From Gliomastix tumulicola (Eukaryota; Ascomycota; Sordariomycetes; Hypocreales; Bionectriaceae): DNA of 64,000 nucleotides. Positions 53,498-64,000 of the stretch are shown one piece after another; within the stretch, counting starts at the first letter, position 1; every line of letters begins with the position of its first letter. Where the stretch lies: positions 682,001 through 746,000 of the forward strand of contig BCHX01000002.1 of the NCBI GenBank assembly GCA_001599755.1, in the 5' to 3' direction. The translations under genes and the position numbers were made by a program. Below the pieces are notes generated by a model. It saw only the letters and a program-made list of their open reading frames with translations, did not search any database and had not been told where the DNA came from.

Positions 53498-54745
53498 TTA
53501 GTCGGAGTCTGGAGGTGATTTCGGCCACATGTCCCAGTCTATCACATCCTCCCACCTCAACGGGTAGTCATCCTCATTCTCGTCATCGAACGCCTCTACT
53601 TTCTTCCTCAGAACCCCGGAACGTATCGAGACTTGTTGGAGCTTTTTAGTACCGACCTGGGGGCCGCCTTTGCCCTTGTTGGCATTCCCCTTGAAGAATG
53701 TCACCCTCGTCGCATCGGCCCATCCTTTCAGCCTGTCCGGCTCACGAGCACAGAGCAGCACCACCTCTCTTGTCGCAAGGGCATCTTCCAGCGCATCGTG
53801 GATCTTGTGGCCGCCCAGTGGTCGACGGATTTGAATCCCTAGAAGCTCGTTGCAGAGCAGCTCCAGACCCCATCGCTTCCCGATCTTCGACTTATTCCCC
53901 AGCACAGCGTCGGCCGTGAGGACGGCCGAGTCGATAATCTTGGCGTGGAATGTGCGCAGCACTCGCAAGTCGTTGCGGACCGAGTGCCCGATGAGGATCG
54001 TTTCTTTGTCGGCGAGCTGCCAGAGGTCGGCCCGCGCGGCCTCCCATCCCTGCAGGGCTTCCCCCTTCGAGGCGGCGATCTGCATGCTGGTGGCATTGAT
54101 ACCGGTGATATCCTCTCGCCAGTCCTTGATGGGCTTGGAGGGGTCCACGAGGCTGCTTCGCAGGACACGGCCGGAGAAGAATTCAATCATCGTGACTTGA
54201 ATAAGCTCATTCTGACCGTCAACAGCGCCGGCCATCTCGCAGTCGAGGACAATGGCTGCGATTTTCGAGGCGGACGGATTTGGATCGGGACAAGGGAGAC
54301 AATCGTGAGGCGCCGGGTAAGATGCATTCTCCATCACTGCTGCGTTTGACAGGATGTACTTCTCCTTCCGTAGGCGCTGTTCGGAATGACAGAGACTGGC
54401 CAGTCGGGCGTGGATGACATCTCTTTCGGCGGCAAAGAGCCTGGAATAGACGATCCCTCGATGAGTCAGACTGTCCAGGTGCGGAGAGGCGCCAGGTTTG
54501 TTGGCCTGGGCTACGTCGGGATGAGGGTGTTTTGCTCGACGATGCTGCCTCTGCGCTGCCTTTGTCGCGAATCCTTTCTGGCATATGCCGCATTTGTGCT
54601 TCTTGACATCGACGGCAGGGGGCATTTTGGGCGAAAGAACTCCTGACTGGTGACGTGACAAGACTGGTGCTATGGTTAGGGAAGAAGAGAATGGGAAGTC
54701 CGGGAATGACAGCTTTGCACTGGAGATGGAAGAAAGCATTCTCAT
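53498..54745 (-). CDS. DEDDh RNA exonuclease (REX4/REXO-like) with C2H2 finger
   Basis: Single exon, 415 residues from Met 54745; a second Met at 54624 (MPPAVDVKKHKCG) would give 375. The first 40 residues are Ser/Leu/Phe-rich and might target mitochondria, or may be leader. A C2H2 finger CGICQKGFATKAAQRQHRRAKH opens the conserved part. The exonuclease domain has the acidic residues of VLDCEMAGA, the middle Asp of IGHSVRNDLRVLR and HDALEDALATR with the catalytic His. REX4-type enzymes process rRNA in the nucleolus, but the extra zinc finger marks a fungal subgroup whose substrate is unknown. It converges with the alcohol dehydrogenase. Confidence 0.88.
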   Translation of the reverse strand: MRMLSSISSAKLSFPDFPFSSSLTIAPVLSRHQSGVLSPKMPPAVDVKKHKCGICQKGFATKAAQRQHRRAKHPHPDVAQANKPGASPHLDSLTHRGIVYSRLFAAERDVIHARLASLCHSEQRLRKEKYILSNAAVMENASYPAPHDCLPCPDPNPSASKIAAIVLDCEMAGAVDGQNELIQVTMIEFFSGRVLRSSLVDPSKPIKDWREDITGINATSMQIAASKGEALQGWEAARADLWQLADKETILIGHSVRNDLRVLRTFHAKIIDSAVLTADAVLGNKSKIGKRWGLELLCNELLGIQIRRPLGGHKIHDALEDALATREVVLLCAREPDRLKGWADATRVTFFKGNANKGKGGPQVGTKKLQQVSIRSGVLRKKVEAFDDENEDDYPLRWEDVIDWDMWPKSPPDSD

Positions 54746-55331
54746 TTATAGGCAGGAATACGTCACCTGTTTCGTTATGTAGCATCGAGGCAGACTCGAG
54801 GCGTGGGTGTGGCGCAGCGTTGCAGCGTTGCAACCAACAAGTCAGCCAATGTTGGTTGTGAGGGCGCTTCTGTCAACAGCCTGATTGGACCGTCTCGGAG
54901 ACGGAGGGTCTCATGTGGGAGGCCGGCATCAACTGTCAGCGGCGGGAATGCCAGGATAATCCGCCATTGGCTGTGAATTCTGGAACAGCATGAGTTGGCA
55001 AATGCACGGCGCACAGCATGTTGCAAGCGGTTGGTTCCTCAGGGTGTCATTGATGAGCCTGCTGACCTGTGAGAGCGGGCCGAGTATCAGATTGTGTTGG
55101 TTGACATGTCACCTCATCAGGCGATGAATTCTGCAGATTCACCACGGGCGGGGGGCAGACCAAGAAGTCCCGGACTTTTCCCGTTCTGTTTCGTGTCCGA
55201 TGTTTCAAGAGAAAGAAAAGATATCTGATTATCATTTGAGTGCATGACAAAAATAGCACTACCTAGGCGATACTCCCAAGGCCTCCGCACGGCTCAGGAA
55301 TTACTACAGAATATGAAACCAGAGCAGCACA
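54746..55331. other. Intergenic, no supported gene
   Basis: Promoter of the exonuclease and 3' flank of the permease. Nothing else recognised. Confidence 0.5.
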
Positions 55332-57386
55332 TCAGACTGAAGCCTTCTTCTCGTCGTAGGCTGGCTCATCCTCGCCCGCATATGTTGGAGGTGTCGATGA
55401 CGCGTAGATAGGGACGTGGCCACCCCCTTCCTCTCCTTCGTAGAATCCATGCCTCCCATCGTTGGCAAGCCATTCCCAAGCCTTCGGCGTGGACTCTCGT
55501 CCCGAAGGAAAGATGGCGTACTTTACAAATGACGAGGCCACAATGTAGACAACGCTCGCCGTCACAAATGTCAGGATCCAACCCATCATGTACATGCGCC
55601 GCGCAGCATCGCTGATGATGTCTGGCTGGTACTGGCCGATCAGACCGGGGATGCCCATCGTCGTCCCAAGCAGCCAGGAGATGGCCGCGACCCAGTTGAC
55701 TCCAGACCAGAAATAGTACAGTCCACGCTTGTCACCGTTGTACAAGGACGGCACGTGGATGTTGCCCCGGCGAACGAAGGCGTAGTCGACGATGATGACG
55801 GCGCAGAGCGGCGCCATGAAGATGTTGTAGCTGCCGAGGAAGGAGAGAAAGGCCGAGGCGTTGGCGATGAGCTTCCAGGGGACGACGGCCACGCCGAGGA
55901 TGGCACAGAGGATCTGTCCACGGCGGATGGTGAGCCACCGAGGGAAGAGACCCGTCATGTCGGACCCGAACGGGATCGAGTTCGCGCCGAAGTTGGTCGC
56001 GAAGACGCCTAGAAGGAAGGCGAATGCGACGAAGAAGACACCTGCCCTGGCGCCCGGTGTCCAGTAATGATCGAGAATCGAGCCCAGCAGATCCCAGATA
56101 TTCCAGTAGGCAACACCCCACTTGGCCTGCATGGACGTCGTAGCCGCCAAGCCGAGGAAGAAGACGATGACGGAGGACACAAAGACGCTCACGCCCTGCA
56201 GCGGCCCAGCGTCACGGGGCTTCGCGCAGTAGCGGGAGAGATCGGGCTGGTTGACGAGCATGGGGGAGAGGCTGCCCATGATGACGTTGATGCCGGACAT
56301 GATGCTCCAGCCGAGGGGAATTGCGGCGGCGGTCTGTTGGCCGACTTCGGATGCCATGTCCATTGCCTTCAGCCCGCCCCCGTTGGCCATGCACCAGCCG
56401 AAGATGGCGAAGGCGGCGATGGGCATGGTGAAGCCCTTTACTGTGAAGATGTAGTGAATGTTCCTCGGGTGAACCCACATCTATGCCAAAATCAGGATCG
56501 ATAGAACCATGTCTAGAATCTAGAATAGTGAGGAACTTACGAAGGGGAACTCGAGAAGCCAGACGAGGAAAAAGGCCAGCAGAACTTTGGACGAGATATC
56601 CGCATCGACCGGGAGGGAGTTCTTGAAGTTCTCCCACGAACCACCAAAGATGCATCGAAACATGACGGACAGGATCGATGCCCCGTAGAAGGTTTGGATT
56701 CTGCATGTAGCGATTAGTAACATACGATCCCGTGCACGGCAAGGAAGTTGAAACTATTACTCACCCGTACCAGATGATGCAGACTACCGCTCTGATGAAG
56801 ATGAAAAAGTAAGAACCGTACATCCCCATACTCGATCGACACAACACAGGGCTGAAAACGTGGTTAGTAGCAGTTCATAGACTGGAAGTGTCGCACTCAC
56901 AATCCGACGTGGTATTTCGCCCCAGGACGAGCCATGCACACAACAATGACAGATGCCAGGAGGGCACCCAGCACACAGGAGATGAAGGACTGCTGCCATG
57001 TCTGCATTGCCCATTGTTAGTAATCCAACTCAAATCAGGGCCAGCATGCTAGACATCATACCAATCCCACTGCCACCAGCGATGACCCGGTGTTCCAGCC
57101 AGTCAGGCTAAACTGGTTGGAAAACCAGTAAAGCGGGAGGTTGTACCTGTCATCAACACACGTTAGCTTTGTATGGGGCTTTCCCGGGGGGTTGAATTCC
57201 ATACCACGTCCATGTTCGGTGCTCGGGCGGCGTCGGCTCCAGGTCCTTGTTCGACCACCTTGCATCGCCGACGCTGGCGTGGCCCTCGATCTCCTGAGGC
57301 GCCTTCAGAAAGTTGAAAAAGGCTTCTTTGGATTGAAACGGGGCGGCAATGTCTTCACGCGTCGGCTTGCGCATCTTGCGGGCCAT
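55332..57386 (-). CDS. NCS1-family permease (uracil/allantoin/purine type)
   Basis: Proton-coupled nucleobase or hydantoin transporter of the plasma membrane. Minus-strand exons 57386-57205, 57146-57062, 57001-56901, 56851-56765, 56700-56541 and 56480-55332 give 587 residues. NCS1 features: NKDLEPTPPEHRTWTWY before helix 1, WFSNQFSLTGWNTGSSL, RPGAKYHVGFPVLCRSSMG, NQPDLSRYCAKPRDA, FGANSIPFGSDMTGLFPRW and FLGSYNIFMAPLCAVIIVDY. Twelve helices are expected. The Fur-type fungal clade covers uracil, allantoin, uridine and thiamine carriers. Divergent from a regulator and close to a PuuE-like gene, so allantoin or a purine breakdown product is the likeliest cargo. Confidence 0.93.
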
Positions 57387-57591
57387 TTTCGGCGATATCG
57401 GCGGTTTGGGACGCTGGGCTGACGGGGATGTCGCAGTCAGAGGCTGTTCTCAACAGAGATATTTGAGCGCCTTAAACGAAGTGAAAGCCTTAGATCACGG
57501 CGTCAGATCTGCCTTTTGCAACGATCATGTCCATCTCATGGGATCTGACAATGATTTTATGAATTCACACCAGGTCATCGACCACTACCGC

Positions 57592-57844
57592 CTTATCCCC
57601 CAGCACTGACACGCTTATCAAGGTAGTTTAATCCTCGTCCCATCGGTTAGTTTTGGGCCGACGCCCCCTGTCATCTGCCTCGCAGGGCATCCCTCCCAGC
57701 GAGTCATGTCAAAGAGGCTAAACAGCCGAGTGTGACTGGGCAGCCCAGTAATAGTCTGTCTGACGGGTAGGTATCAAGGCCGAACAAGGGCCAAAGGAGG
57801 GTCCGGGTTGCAGTCTCCCCACACCCAAGCTGACATCCCTTATC
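57592..57844. promoter_or_regulatory. GATA sites in the permease/regulator divergent promoter
   Basis: CTTATC (GATAAG on minus) occurs at 57592-57597, 57614-57619 and 57839-57844 within the 654 bp between the permease ATG (57386, minus) and the regulator ATG (58041, plus). Fungal AreA/Nit2 factors bind HGATAR, often in multiple copies before nitrogen-use genes. Binding here is inferred. Confidence 0.5.
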
Positions 57845-58040
57845 TCTTGCTCTGGAACGCTCCAATGAGCTGTCGGCGGAGGATATGCCGAAAACATAAC
57901 ATGATCATCGAGCCTGGACACCACCCCTCGTGCTCTGTGTCTGTGTCCCGGCAACTTACGTACCGGCCGTCATTATTTCGATGCTGAATGTTACGACGGC
58001 ATGATCATCGGGAGCATCAGCACGTATCGACAGCTCAGCC

Positions 58041-60670
58041 ATGGACCAGACAATGGACGGACAGAGCCCGTCCGATAGCCCGCCGAATCTCATGCCATCG
58101 CTGCCCGCCAGGAAGTCCAGGGTGGCGTTGGCCTGTCGGCGCTGCAAGAAGCGTAAGCAGAGGGTGAGATGACCGATGACGAAGGATTGTGTGTGTGGAC
58201 GTTAGCTGATGCATTTGCATTGCCATGGCAGTGCGATGGCGGTGATCCGTTCTGCAAGTCGTGTGAGAAGGCAGGCACCCCGTGTATCTACGAGAAGACC
58301 ATTCGGCCACGGTATCCTGGTGGAAAGTCGCTGTAAGTGCAGAGCCCCCGGCGTCTTTCACTGGCAGGTACTGACAGGCTGTAGATACATCAATGCTTTG
58401 GAGGAGCGCATCGCCTTTCTCGAGGCGAGGCTCCCCGCGTACGCCGAAGATCACTTCCCAAACGCTGGTATCGATGGAGGCGCACAAACTCATCATGGCT
58501 GGGATCCGGCTTCATCACAGCGCCGGGCTCGACACACCTCGACATCGTCTCACCAGGAGTCCATGTCTGAGGATGTCGAGGCGGAGGAGGAGAGTAACTC
58601 ACTCGTGGACGGGGTTGCCTACCTCTCTTTGCGCGCCTCGGGCACTGCCGACTCTCATCCGGAACCGTTCTACCTTGGTTCCAGCTCCGGTGCTACCATC
58701 GCGCGGATGCTACAGACTTCTATCTTTAGGAGCTCAGGGGGCCGCCTAATCTCGCGGGGCTTGTCCTCATCCAAGGGCGGGCACCCCTTTGCATCGCCAG
58801 AGACGACGTGGATTCCCCCGACACGGCAGCAACAGCACACCGACGGCGAGTTCCCCTTCCTAGACCAGGCGAGACTCCTGTTCGAGACTTTCTTCGACAG
58901 ACTGCATACTCGGTGGCCGATCCTTGACCGAAAGAAGTACGCCGACTTGTTCGAGAGACAGTATGACCAAGAAAGCTTGACAATCATACAGAGGAGCATT
59001 TTCCATCTCATCTATGCCATTGCCGCTCGCTTTCTCCAGCTGACGCGGAATCCGTGTGGCGTTGAGCCTGAGACGCATCTTCTCGCTGCCATTGAGCCTA
59101 TGGATTACATCCTCGAACAGCACAATCTGGGGACAGTGCAGTTTCTTCTGCTTCTTGCCCTTCACGGCCAGAGATCACCCTACGGAGCTGGAGCCTGGAG
59201 CCAGATCCGCTATGCAGCCTCGCTTTGTATCGAGCTCGGGCTACATAGGGAGAGTAAGAAGCCGTCGGCACATCATGATGCGAGAGATCTGGAAATTAGG
59301 AGGAGGGCTTTTTGGTCTTGCTACGGACTGGACAGAGGGACGAGTGTGATTTTAGGAAGGGCATTTGCCATCGACGACAGGGATATCAATGTCTCGGTAT
59401 GTTTGCAATTCCAATTGCTATGGACACACGATTCTAACTCATACAGTTACCCAACCCAGGGCTCGAGTTCTGGGACCTGACTCACCCAGACGCACCAGAA
59501 GACCCAAACGCGTGGTCCAACATCCGGCCCTTCATCCACATCATCAAGCTGGAGCGCATCCAGTCCCGCATTCACAAGACCATGTTCCGCGTCGACAAGG
59601 ACATTCTGTCCGGACCGCCACATGAGCGGACCAAGCTAGATCAGAAGATGGCCACCATTAGGGCAAATTTGGACGAGTGGCTGATCACAGTTCCCCGGCC
59701 GCCGAAAGACGCGAAGAAGACGACGTGGATGTACGACCCGGAGACTCCGCATCATGATGCGCAGGACTTTTACAACGTGTAAGCAGCGCCTGTCCATTCC
59801 GCTCGTCAGATTGAGGGATACTAAATGCCAGCTCTTAGGCAATACCATAAGACTGTTCTATCGCTGTTCACGATACTCCTCCCGACGCTAGATCCAACAG
59901 ACCACCGCTTCATCACGAGCGCCCGCTCGGCATGCAGCGTCTGCATCGCGTACAAGCGTCTGAACCAGCAGAAGACGCTCAGCTACACCATGATCTCACT
60001 CCACAGCTGCTTCGTGGCGGGTCTGACGCTAATGTACTGTCTCTGGCGGAACCGGAGCCTCTTCGGATACGAGGCGCTGGAGGCCACACAGGCCTGTTCG
60101 CAGAGCCTGACGATCTTTGGGGAGAAGTGGTCCGGGGCGGTCAAATACCGTGATATCTTCGATGCTCTGTCCGGAAGCCTGTTCAAGACACTTGTCAATC
60201 CGGGTGGACAGTCGATTGGCGCGTCGCCGAAGCTCTCTATGGCGGGAGGTGATATGAGCAGGCGGCCGTCGAATGTCAGCCCTCCCTTAGGCCCGCTTCA
60301 TGAGGAACAGCAGGGGATGCATGGTGAGCATGGTACGCAGAGGGATACTATGCATCTTCATAGCAATGGCGATCAGCCGATGAGCAAGCTGGTGTCAGAT
60401 GCGGTCAAAGAGGCGTTCATGGAGGTCGATGAGGAGGCACCGGGAGGGTGGCAGGGCTGGCGGATGTGGAACGAGATGCTTGGAGATCCCGAAAGCACAC
60501 CTGATATACTGCAGCCTGACAGAGAAGAGAGAGAGGATTACGGGGTCAACGGACCTTCTGGGAACGCATCCTGGGACTACTCTGATCCGTTGCAATGGAA
60601 CTTTGGACACGGGCAGGATATCGGGTACGGCGCTCTCGATGAGACGTTAGTCTGGGACCAGACGACTTAG
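58041..60670 (+). CDS. Zn(II)2Cys6 transcription factor, probable regulator of the permease/allantoinase group
   Basis: Exons 58041-58163, 58232-58332, 58385-59396, 59447-59778 and 59839-60670 give 799 residues. The cluster is ALACRRCKKRKQR joined across intron 1 to CDGGDPFCKSCEKAGTPCIY, then a YINALEERIAFLEARL coil. The fungal-specific TF domain starts near 215, with FDRLHTRWPILDRKKY, SQIRYAASLCIELGLHR and EIRRRAFWSCYGLDRG. The C-terminal 200 residues are hydrophilic and variable, a likely activation region. Divergent from the NCS1 permease and adjacent to the deacetylase-type gene. No orthologue such as UaY was recognised. Confidence 0.9.
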
Positions 60671-60807
60671 ATGGGAATAGTTTCATGAACAGCTGCTATA
60701 ATTCTCCTAGAATAATGCGTGAAGAATGTGTAGCACTTCGAGGGTTTGTTGGTGAACTTCCTTCGCATTGAATCGTTATACTTGCCAACGACTGCTCGGC
60801 TTGTCCA

Positions 60808-61853
60808 TTACGCCCTCTCGCCCTTCTTGTAAGGGAATTGCTCCCTAAATGCCTCGGCAATCTCAGTCCTCGTCGCCACCCAAACGCCCTCCTTCTTCTC
60901 GATGTACTCGACAAAGTCTCGCAGCGCCTTGAACCGTCCCGGCCGACCGATGATACGGCAATGCAGACCAATCGTCATCATCTTGGGCTCGCCGGCCTCA
61001 CCCTCCTCGTACAGCACGTCAAACGCGTTCTTCAGGTGCGTGAAGAAGCCGCCGGGATCACGGAAGCCAGACCCCTGCACGTGAAACTTGAAGTCGTTGC
61101 AGTCGTAGCTGTACGGTACCATGAGACACCCCTTGGGCGCCTCCCTCTCGCGTTCCAGAGGTAGGTCAATCCAGTACGGCACATCGTCGGCATACGTGTC
61201 GCTCGCCCAGACCAACTCCTCGCCCATCTCCTCATACACCTGCGGGATGAGCGTGCGACTGTGCGGCGACGGACGCCCGTAGTACCACCCCCTGGGCGCA
61301 TATCCCGTCAGCGCCTTCAGGCTCTCGATGCCCTTGCGAATGTACGCCTTCTCGCGGTCGATGGGCCAGTCGTGATGATCGACCCAGCGATAAGCATGCG
61401 ACGCGACGTCGTGGCCCTCCTCGACACAGCGCACAGCCACCTCGGGCTGCTGCTCGACGGCCTGGGCGACGGCGTAGAGTGTGAACTTCATGCTGTGGTC
61501 GTTGAACATGCGGAACAGGCGCCAGAAGCCGACGCGCGAGCCGTACTCGTACTCGGACTCGGCGTTGTAGTTGCGCTCGTTGACGCGCGGGATGGACGGG
61601 TGCTCGCGGAGGTTTGTCTCGTCGACGCCGTCGCCGTTGAGGACGGAGCGCTCGCCGCCCTGGAGAGGTGTTAGATGGTGATGCGATATCAATTTGCATG
61701 GGGGGAGTGCCCTACCTCTTCGTAGTTGATGACGAATGAGACGGCAATGTTGGCGTTGTTGGGCCATTTCAAGCCGACGAGGCCCTTCTCGCCGTAGCCT
61801 TTGAAGTCCCGGGCAAAGCCATAGTCGGGATGGGGGGTGTACGTCTCGGGCAT
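60808..61853 (-). CDS. PuuE-type allantoinase / polysaccharide deacetylase family protein
   Basis: Minus-strand exons 61853-61716 and 61659-60808 give 329 residues. The start MPETYTPHPDYGFARDFKGY and then WPNNANIAVSFVINYEEGGE match the cofactor-independent allantoinase PuuE branch of the NodB fold, which opens (S)-allantoin to allantoate. Further blocks: EYEYGSRVGFWRLFRMF, KFTLYAVAQAVEQQPEVA, GHDVASHAYRWVDHH with the metal-site-like His pair, GYAPRGWYYGRPS and MMTIGLHCRIIGRPGRF. A chitin or polysaccharide deacetylase is unlikely given the RPGRF and YRWVDHH context and lack of a signal peptide. It converges with the Zn2Cys6 regulator. Confidence 0.87.
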
Positions 61854-62453
61854 CTTTTTTTTGCCTCGGTCGGATGCAGGTAATATTGTGCAGAAAGTGA
61901 AAGTCAGCGAATGCCGTAATTACCAATAATTGACTATGACAGCAATTCGTAGTAGTGCACACGTCTATATATCCGAAAGGTTCACACCATCGGCAGCAGC
62001 CACTCCGGCGTTCTGCCACGGCCGGCGCCTTCACACCCGCTATCGGCCTGCATTTCAACGGACTGGATGATTCCGATAGCTGTGTGCAGGACTGACTTAC
62101 CCACTCTCAGCAAACCCCTCCTCGGCTGTCAAGCCCCCTCTTGCCCCTCATCGGCGGGCTCTTTGTTTCGCCGGATCATACACTATTGGGTTGCGTTCGT
62201 GGGGGAGCCCAGAGATAAGGAATTCGGCGAGTCATGACGTATGCAGGGTCCCCCGGCGGCTGGTGTCATTTGCCTTCTGCCATGTGTCGGATATGATATC
62301 CCATGTCTCGGCGGAACATGATATGCAAGACGCCATTGGTTTCGTCTCTATTGGGCTCTTTGTCTATGAAGAGTTTCTAATCTGCTGGCAGAAGGCAGGG
62401 CATCCCTCTTGAGGAAAACTACTACCCAGAAGCCCTCCACGTATATCGTGTGC
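61854..62453. other. Intergenic, one GATA site
   Basis: Promoter of the PuuE-like gene and 3' flank of the efflux transporter. AGATAAG at 62213-62219 fits a GATA-factor site. A homopolymer T run follows the PuuE ATG complement at 61854-61861. No gene seen. Confidence 0.45.
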
Positions 62454-64000
62454 CTACACTCTATCCCCGCTCTCTTGCGCCGAATCTCCGCTGGCCGCCC
62501 CTTCACTGTCCGCCTTCTTCGCCGGCTTGAGACTCGTACTTCCCACAAGCACAGTCAGCACTGTACTCAGTGCAGAGCACGCCGTGAAAAAGACAAAAAT
62601 GTAGTGCAGCCCATCCATATACGCCGCCAGGATCCTCCCCTTCTCCCCCTCGCTCAGATCCATCCCGTCCAGCCCAAACGTCGACGACGTCAGCCGCGCA
62701 ATCGTCTCGTCCGTCGTCCCGCCAGCCGCCGCTAGCCGATCCCGCAGCGTATTGGACAGAATGACGCCCGCGACGACGAGGCCAAAGGCACCGCCGATCG
62801 TGCGGATGAAGTTGCGCAGGCCCGTCGTGACAGCGCGGTCCTCGCTGCGACTGTTGGCGTACATGCCCACCAGCGTGGGCTGCAGCGTGAAGCCGATACC
62901 CGCGCCCTCGACGGTGAGGATGGCGATGAGCGGGCCTAAGCCGGTGTGGCGGTCGAAGAGCAGCGTGAGGCCGTTGCCGAGCGTCCAGAGGAGGAAGCCC
63001 GCGAGGATGCAGTGCATGTAGCTGCCCACGCGGCTCATGTACTGCCCGGACAGGATGGACGTCACGGATGTGCTGATGACGAGGGGCAGGATCAGCGCGC
63101 CGGAGACGAGCGGCGAGTACTTCAGCACGGACTGGAAGTACAGCGGGAGGTAGAAGAAGTTGCCAAAGTACGCCAGGCCCGTGAGGAAGGTCTGGCCGTA
63201 CAGCGCGGGGCAGTGAGGCGCCTGGTATAGGCGCAGGGGCATGATGGGCAGCGCCGCTATCTTCCACTCGTACAGCACAAACAAGACGGCGAGAACGGCA
63301 CCGACGGTTATGGCCGAGATGAGGAAGGGCGATGTCCAGGCGTACGACACGCCGCCGCCGGAGAACGGGATGAGCACGAGCAGCGTCGAGGCGATGTTGA
63401 GGAAGATGCCGCCGTAGTCGATCTTGCTCATCTTCGTGACGTAGTCGCCTGACCGGTGCTTGAGCGGTAGGTAGAACCAGATCGTGAGCATCGTTGGGAT
63501 TGTGATGATGGGGATCATCCAGAAGACCCAGCGCCATGTCGACGATTCGACTATCGCACCACCGAGAAACGGCCCAACGCCATTCGCAACAGCAATTATG
63601 GCGCCCAAGATACCTGAGAGAGCATCCATGTTAGCATACATCCTAGCAAGTACACATGGTGATGATACTCACCCTGATATTTCCCTCTATTCTCCAGCGT
63701 CGTGATATCGCTGACGATAATCATGACAAGGCTGTTCACGCCTCCTCCCCCGATACCTGCCACCGACCGGAAGGCAAACAGCTGTACCGCATTCCGCGCA
63801 AAGCCACAGGCCAGATCCCCGACCGCCATGAGCACAAGACACACGATGAGGAGGTTCTTGCGCCCAAAGATATCTGACAGGCGGCCGTTGATGAGCTGAA
63901 AGGCCGTCGAGGCAATGAGGAACGAGGCCCCGATCCATGGCGTCGACGTGCCAGTGTCGAGCTCGTCGGCCATGGCCGGCGTGGCGGTCGAGACGCTCGT
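62454..64000 (-). CDS. MFS drug efflux-type transporter, N-terminus beyond the window
   Basis: Minus-strand exons from beyond 64000 to 63673, and 63613-62454; about 495 C-terminal residues are visible. Features of the DHA2-like group with 14 helices: SFLIASTAFQLINGRLSDIFGRKNLL, GIGGGGVNSLVMIIVSDI with motif C-like GNGVGPFLGG (here VANGVGPFLGGAIVES), WRWVFWMIPI, and QPTLVGMYANSRSEDRAVTTG late in the protein. Substrates of such pumps range from toxins to siderophores; none can be named. The 5' part, including the true start, is missing. Confidence 0.9.

Noticed and set aside
62503..63537. 344-codon second minus-strand frame within the efflux gene
   Set aside because: His/Arg/Pro-rich shadow of the transporter frame, which has clear MFS motifs.

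Overview
The window reads as nuclear DNA of a filamentous ascomycete (Pezizomycotina, most likely Sordariomycetes; species not assignable from sequence alone). Reasons: most genes carry short introns of roughly 45-120 bp with GT..AG ends and CTAAC/CTGAC branch sites; GC-rich third codon positions; a HET-domain protein, two Zn(II)2Cys6 regulators, a cytosolic-type Mn-SOD, an FHIP-type endosome protein and a Mug113-like GIY-YIG protein. All exon models below were built by hand from reading frame, splice signals and conserved family motifs; every multi-exon total comes out in frame.

Region 1-28.8 kb is mostly conserved core: mitochondrial ClpP, two decayed tandem relics of a fungal protein family, dihydroxy-acid dehydratase (ILV3), a Vps66/Loa1-like acyltransferase, a kinesin-14 with one in-frame TAG, a D-amino-acid oxidase ending in AKL, a small conserved protein, Mn-SOD, a GIY-YIG protein, an FHIP-type protein and a sugar transporter. 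A gene-poor 3 kb gap lies at 23.8-26.9 kb.

Region 28.8-39.7 kb looks accessory. Its centre is a convergent gene pair: a protein with a minimal nucleotidyltransferase (MNT) GS-x10-D-x-D signature and a small helical protein that resembles the bacterial HepT/DUF86 HEPN partner of MNT. The pair is bracketed by direct repeats that also form the promoter of a ten-cysteine secreted protein. A C2H2 regulator, a HET-domain protein and a stranded DUF6594 membrane tail follow. This MNT/HEPN-like pair in a fungus is the most unusual thing in the window.

Region 39.8-53.2 kb is a probable catabolic cluster: anion-type MFS permease, salicylate-hydroxylase-type FAD monooxygenase, alpha/beta hydrolase, Zn2Cys6 regulator, aldehyde dehydrogenase, GXWXG/DUF4334 protein and zinc alcohol dehydrogenase. 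Four of the proteins end in SKL, SRI, SKI or SKV, which suggests a peroxisomal pathway for an aromatic or alcohol-derived substrate. An RNA exonuclease of the DEDDh class separates it from the next group.

Region 55.3-61.9 kb groups an NCS1 permease, a divergent Zn2Cys6 regulator and a PuuE-type allantoinase/polysaccharide deacetylase, with several GATA sites in the shared promoter, consistent with nitrogen-regulated purine/allantoin use. The window ends inside a 14-helix-type MFS efflux gene whose N-terminus lies beyond base 64000. No rRNA, tRNA, CRISPR array or intact transposon was recognised.
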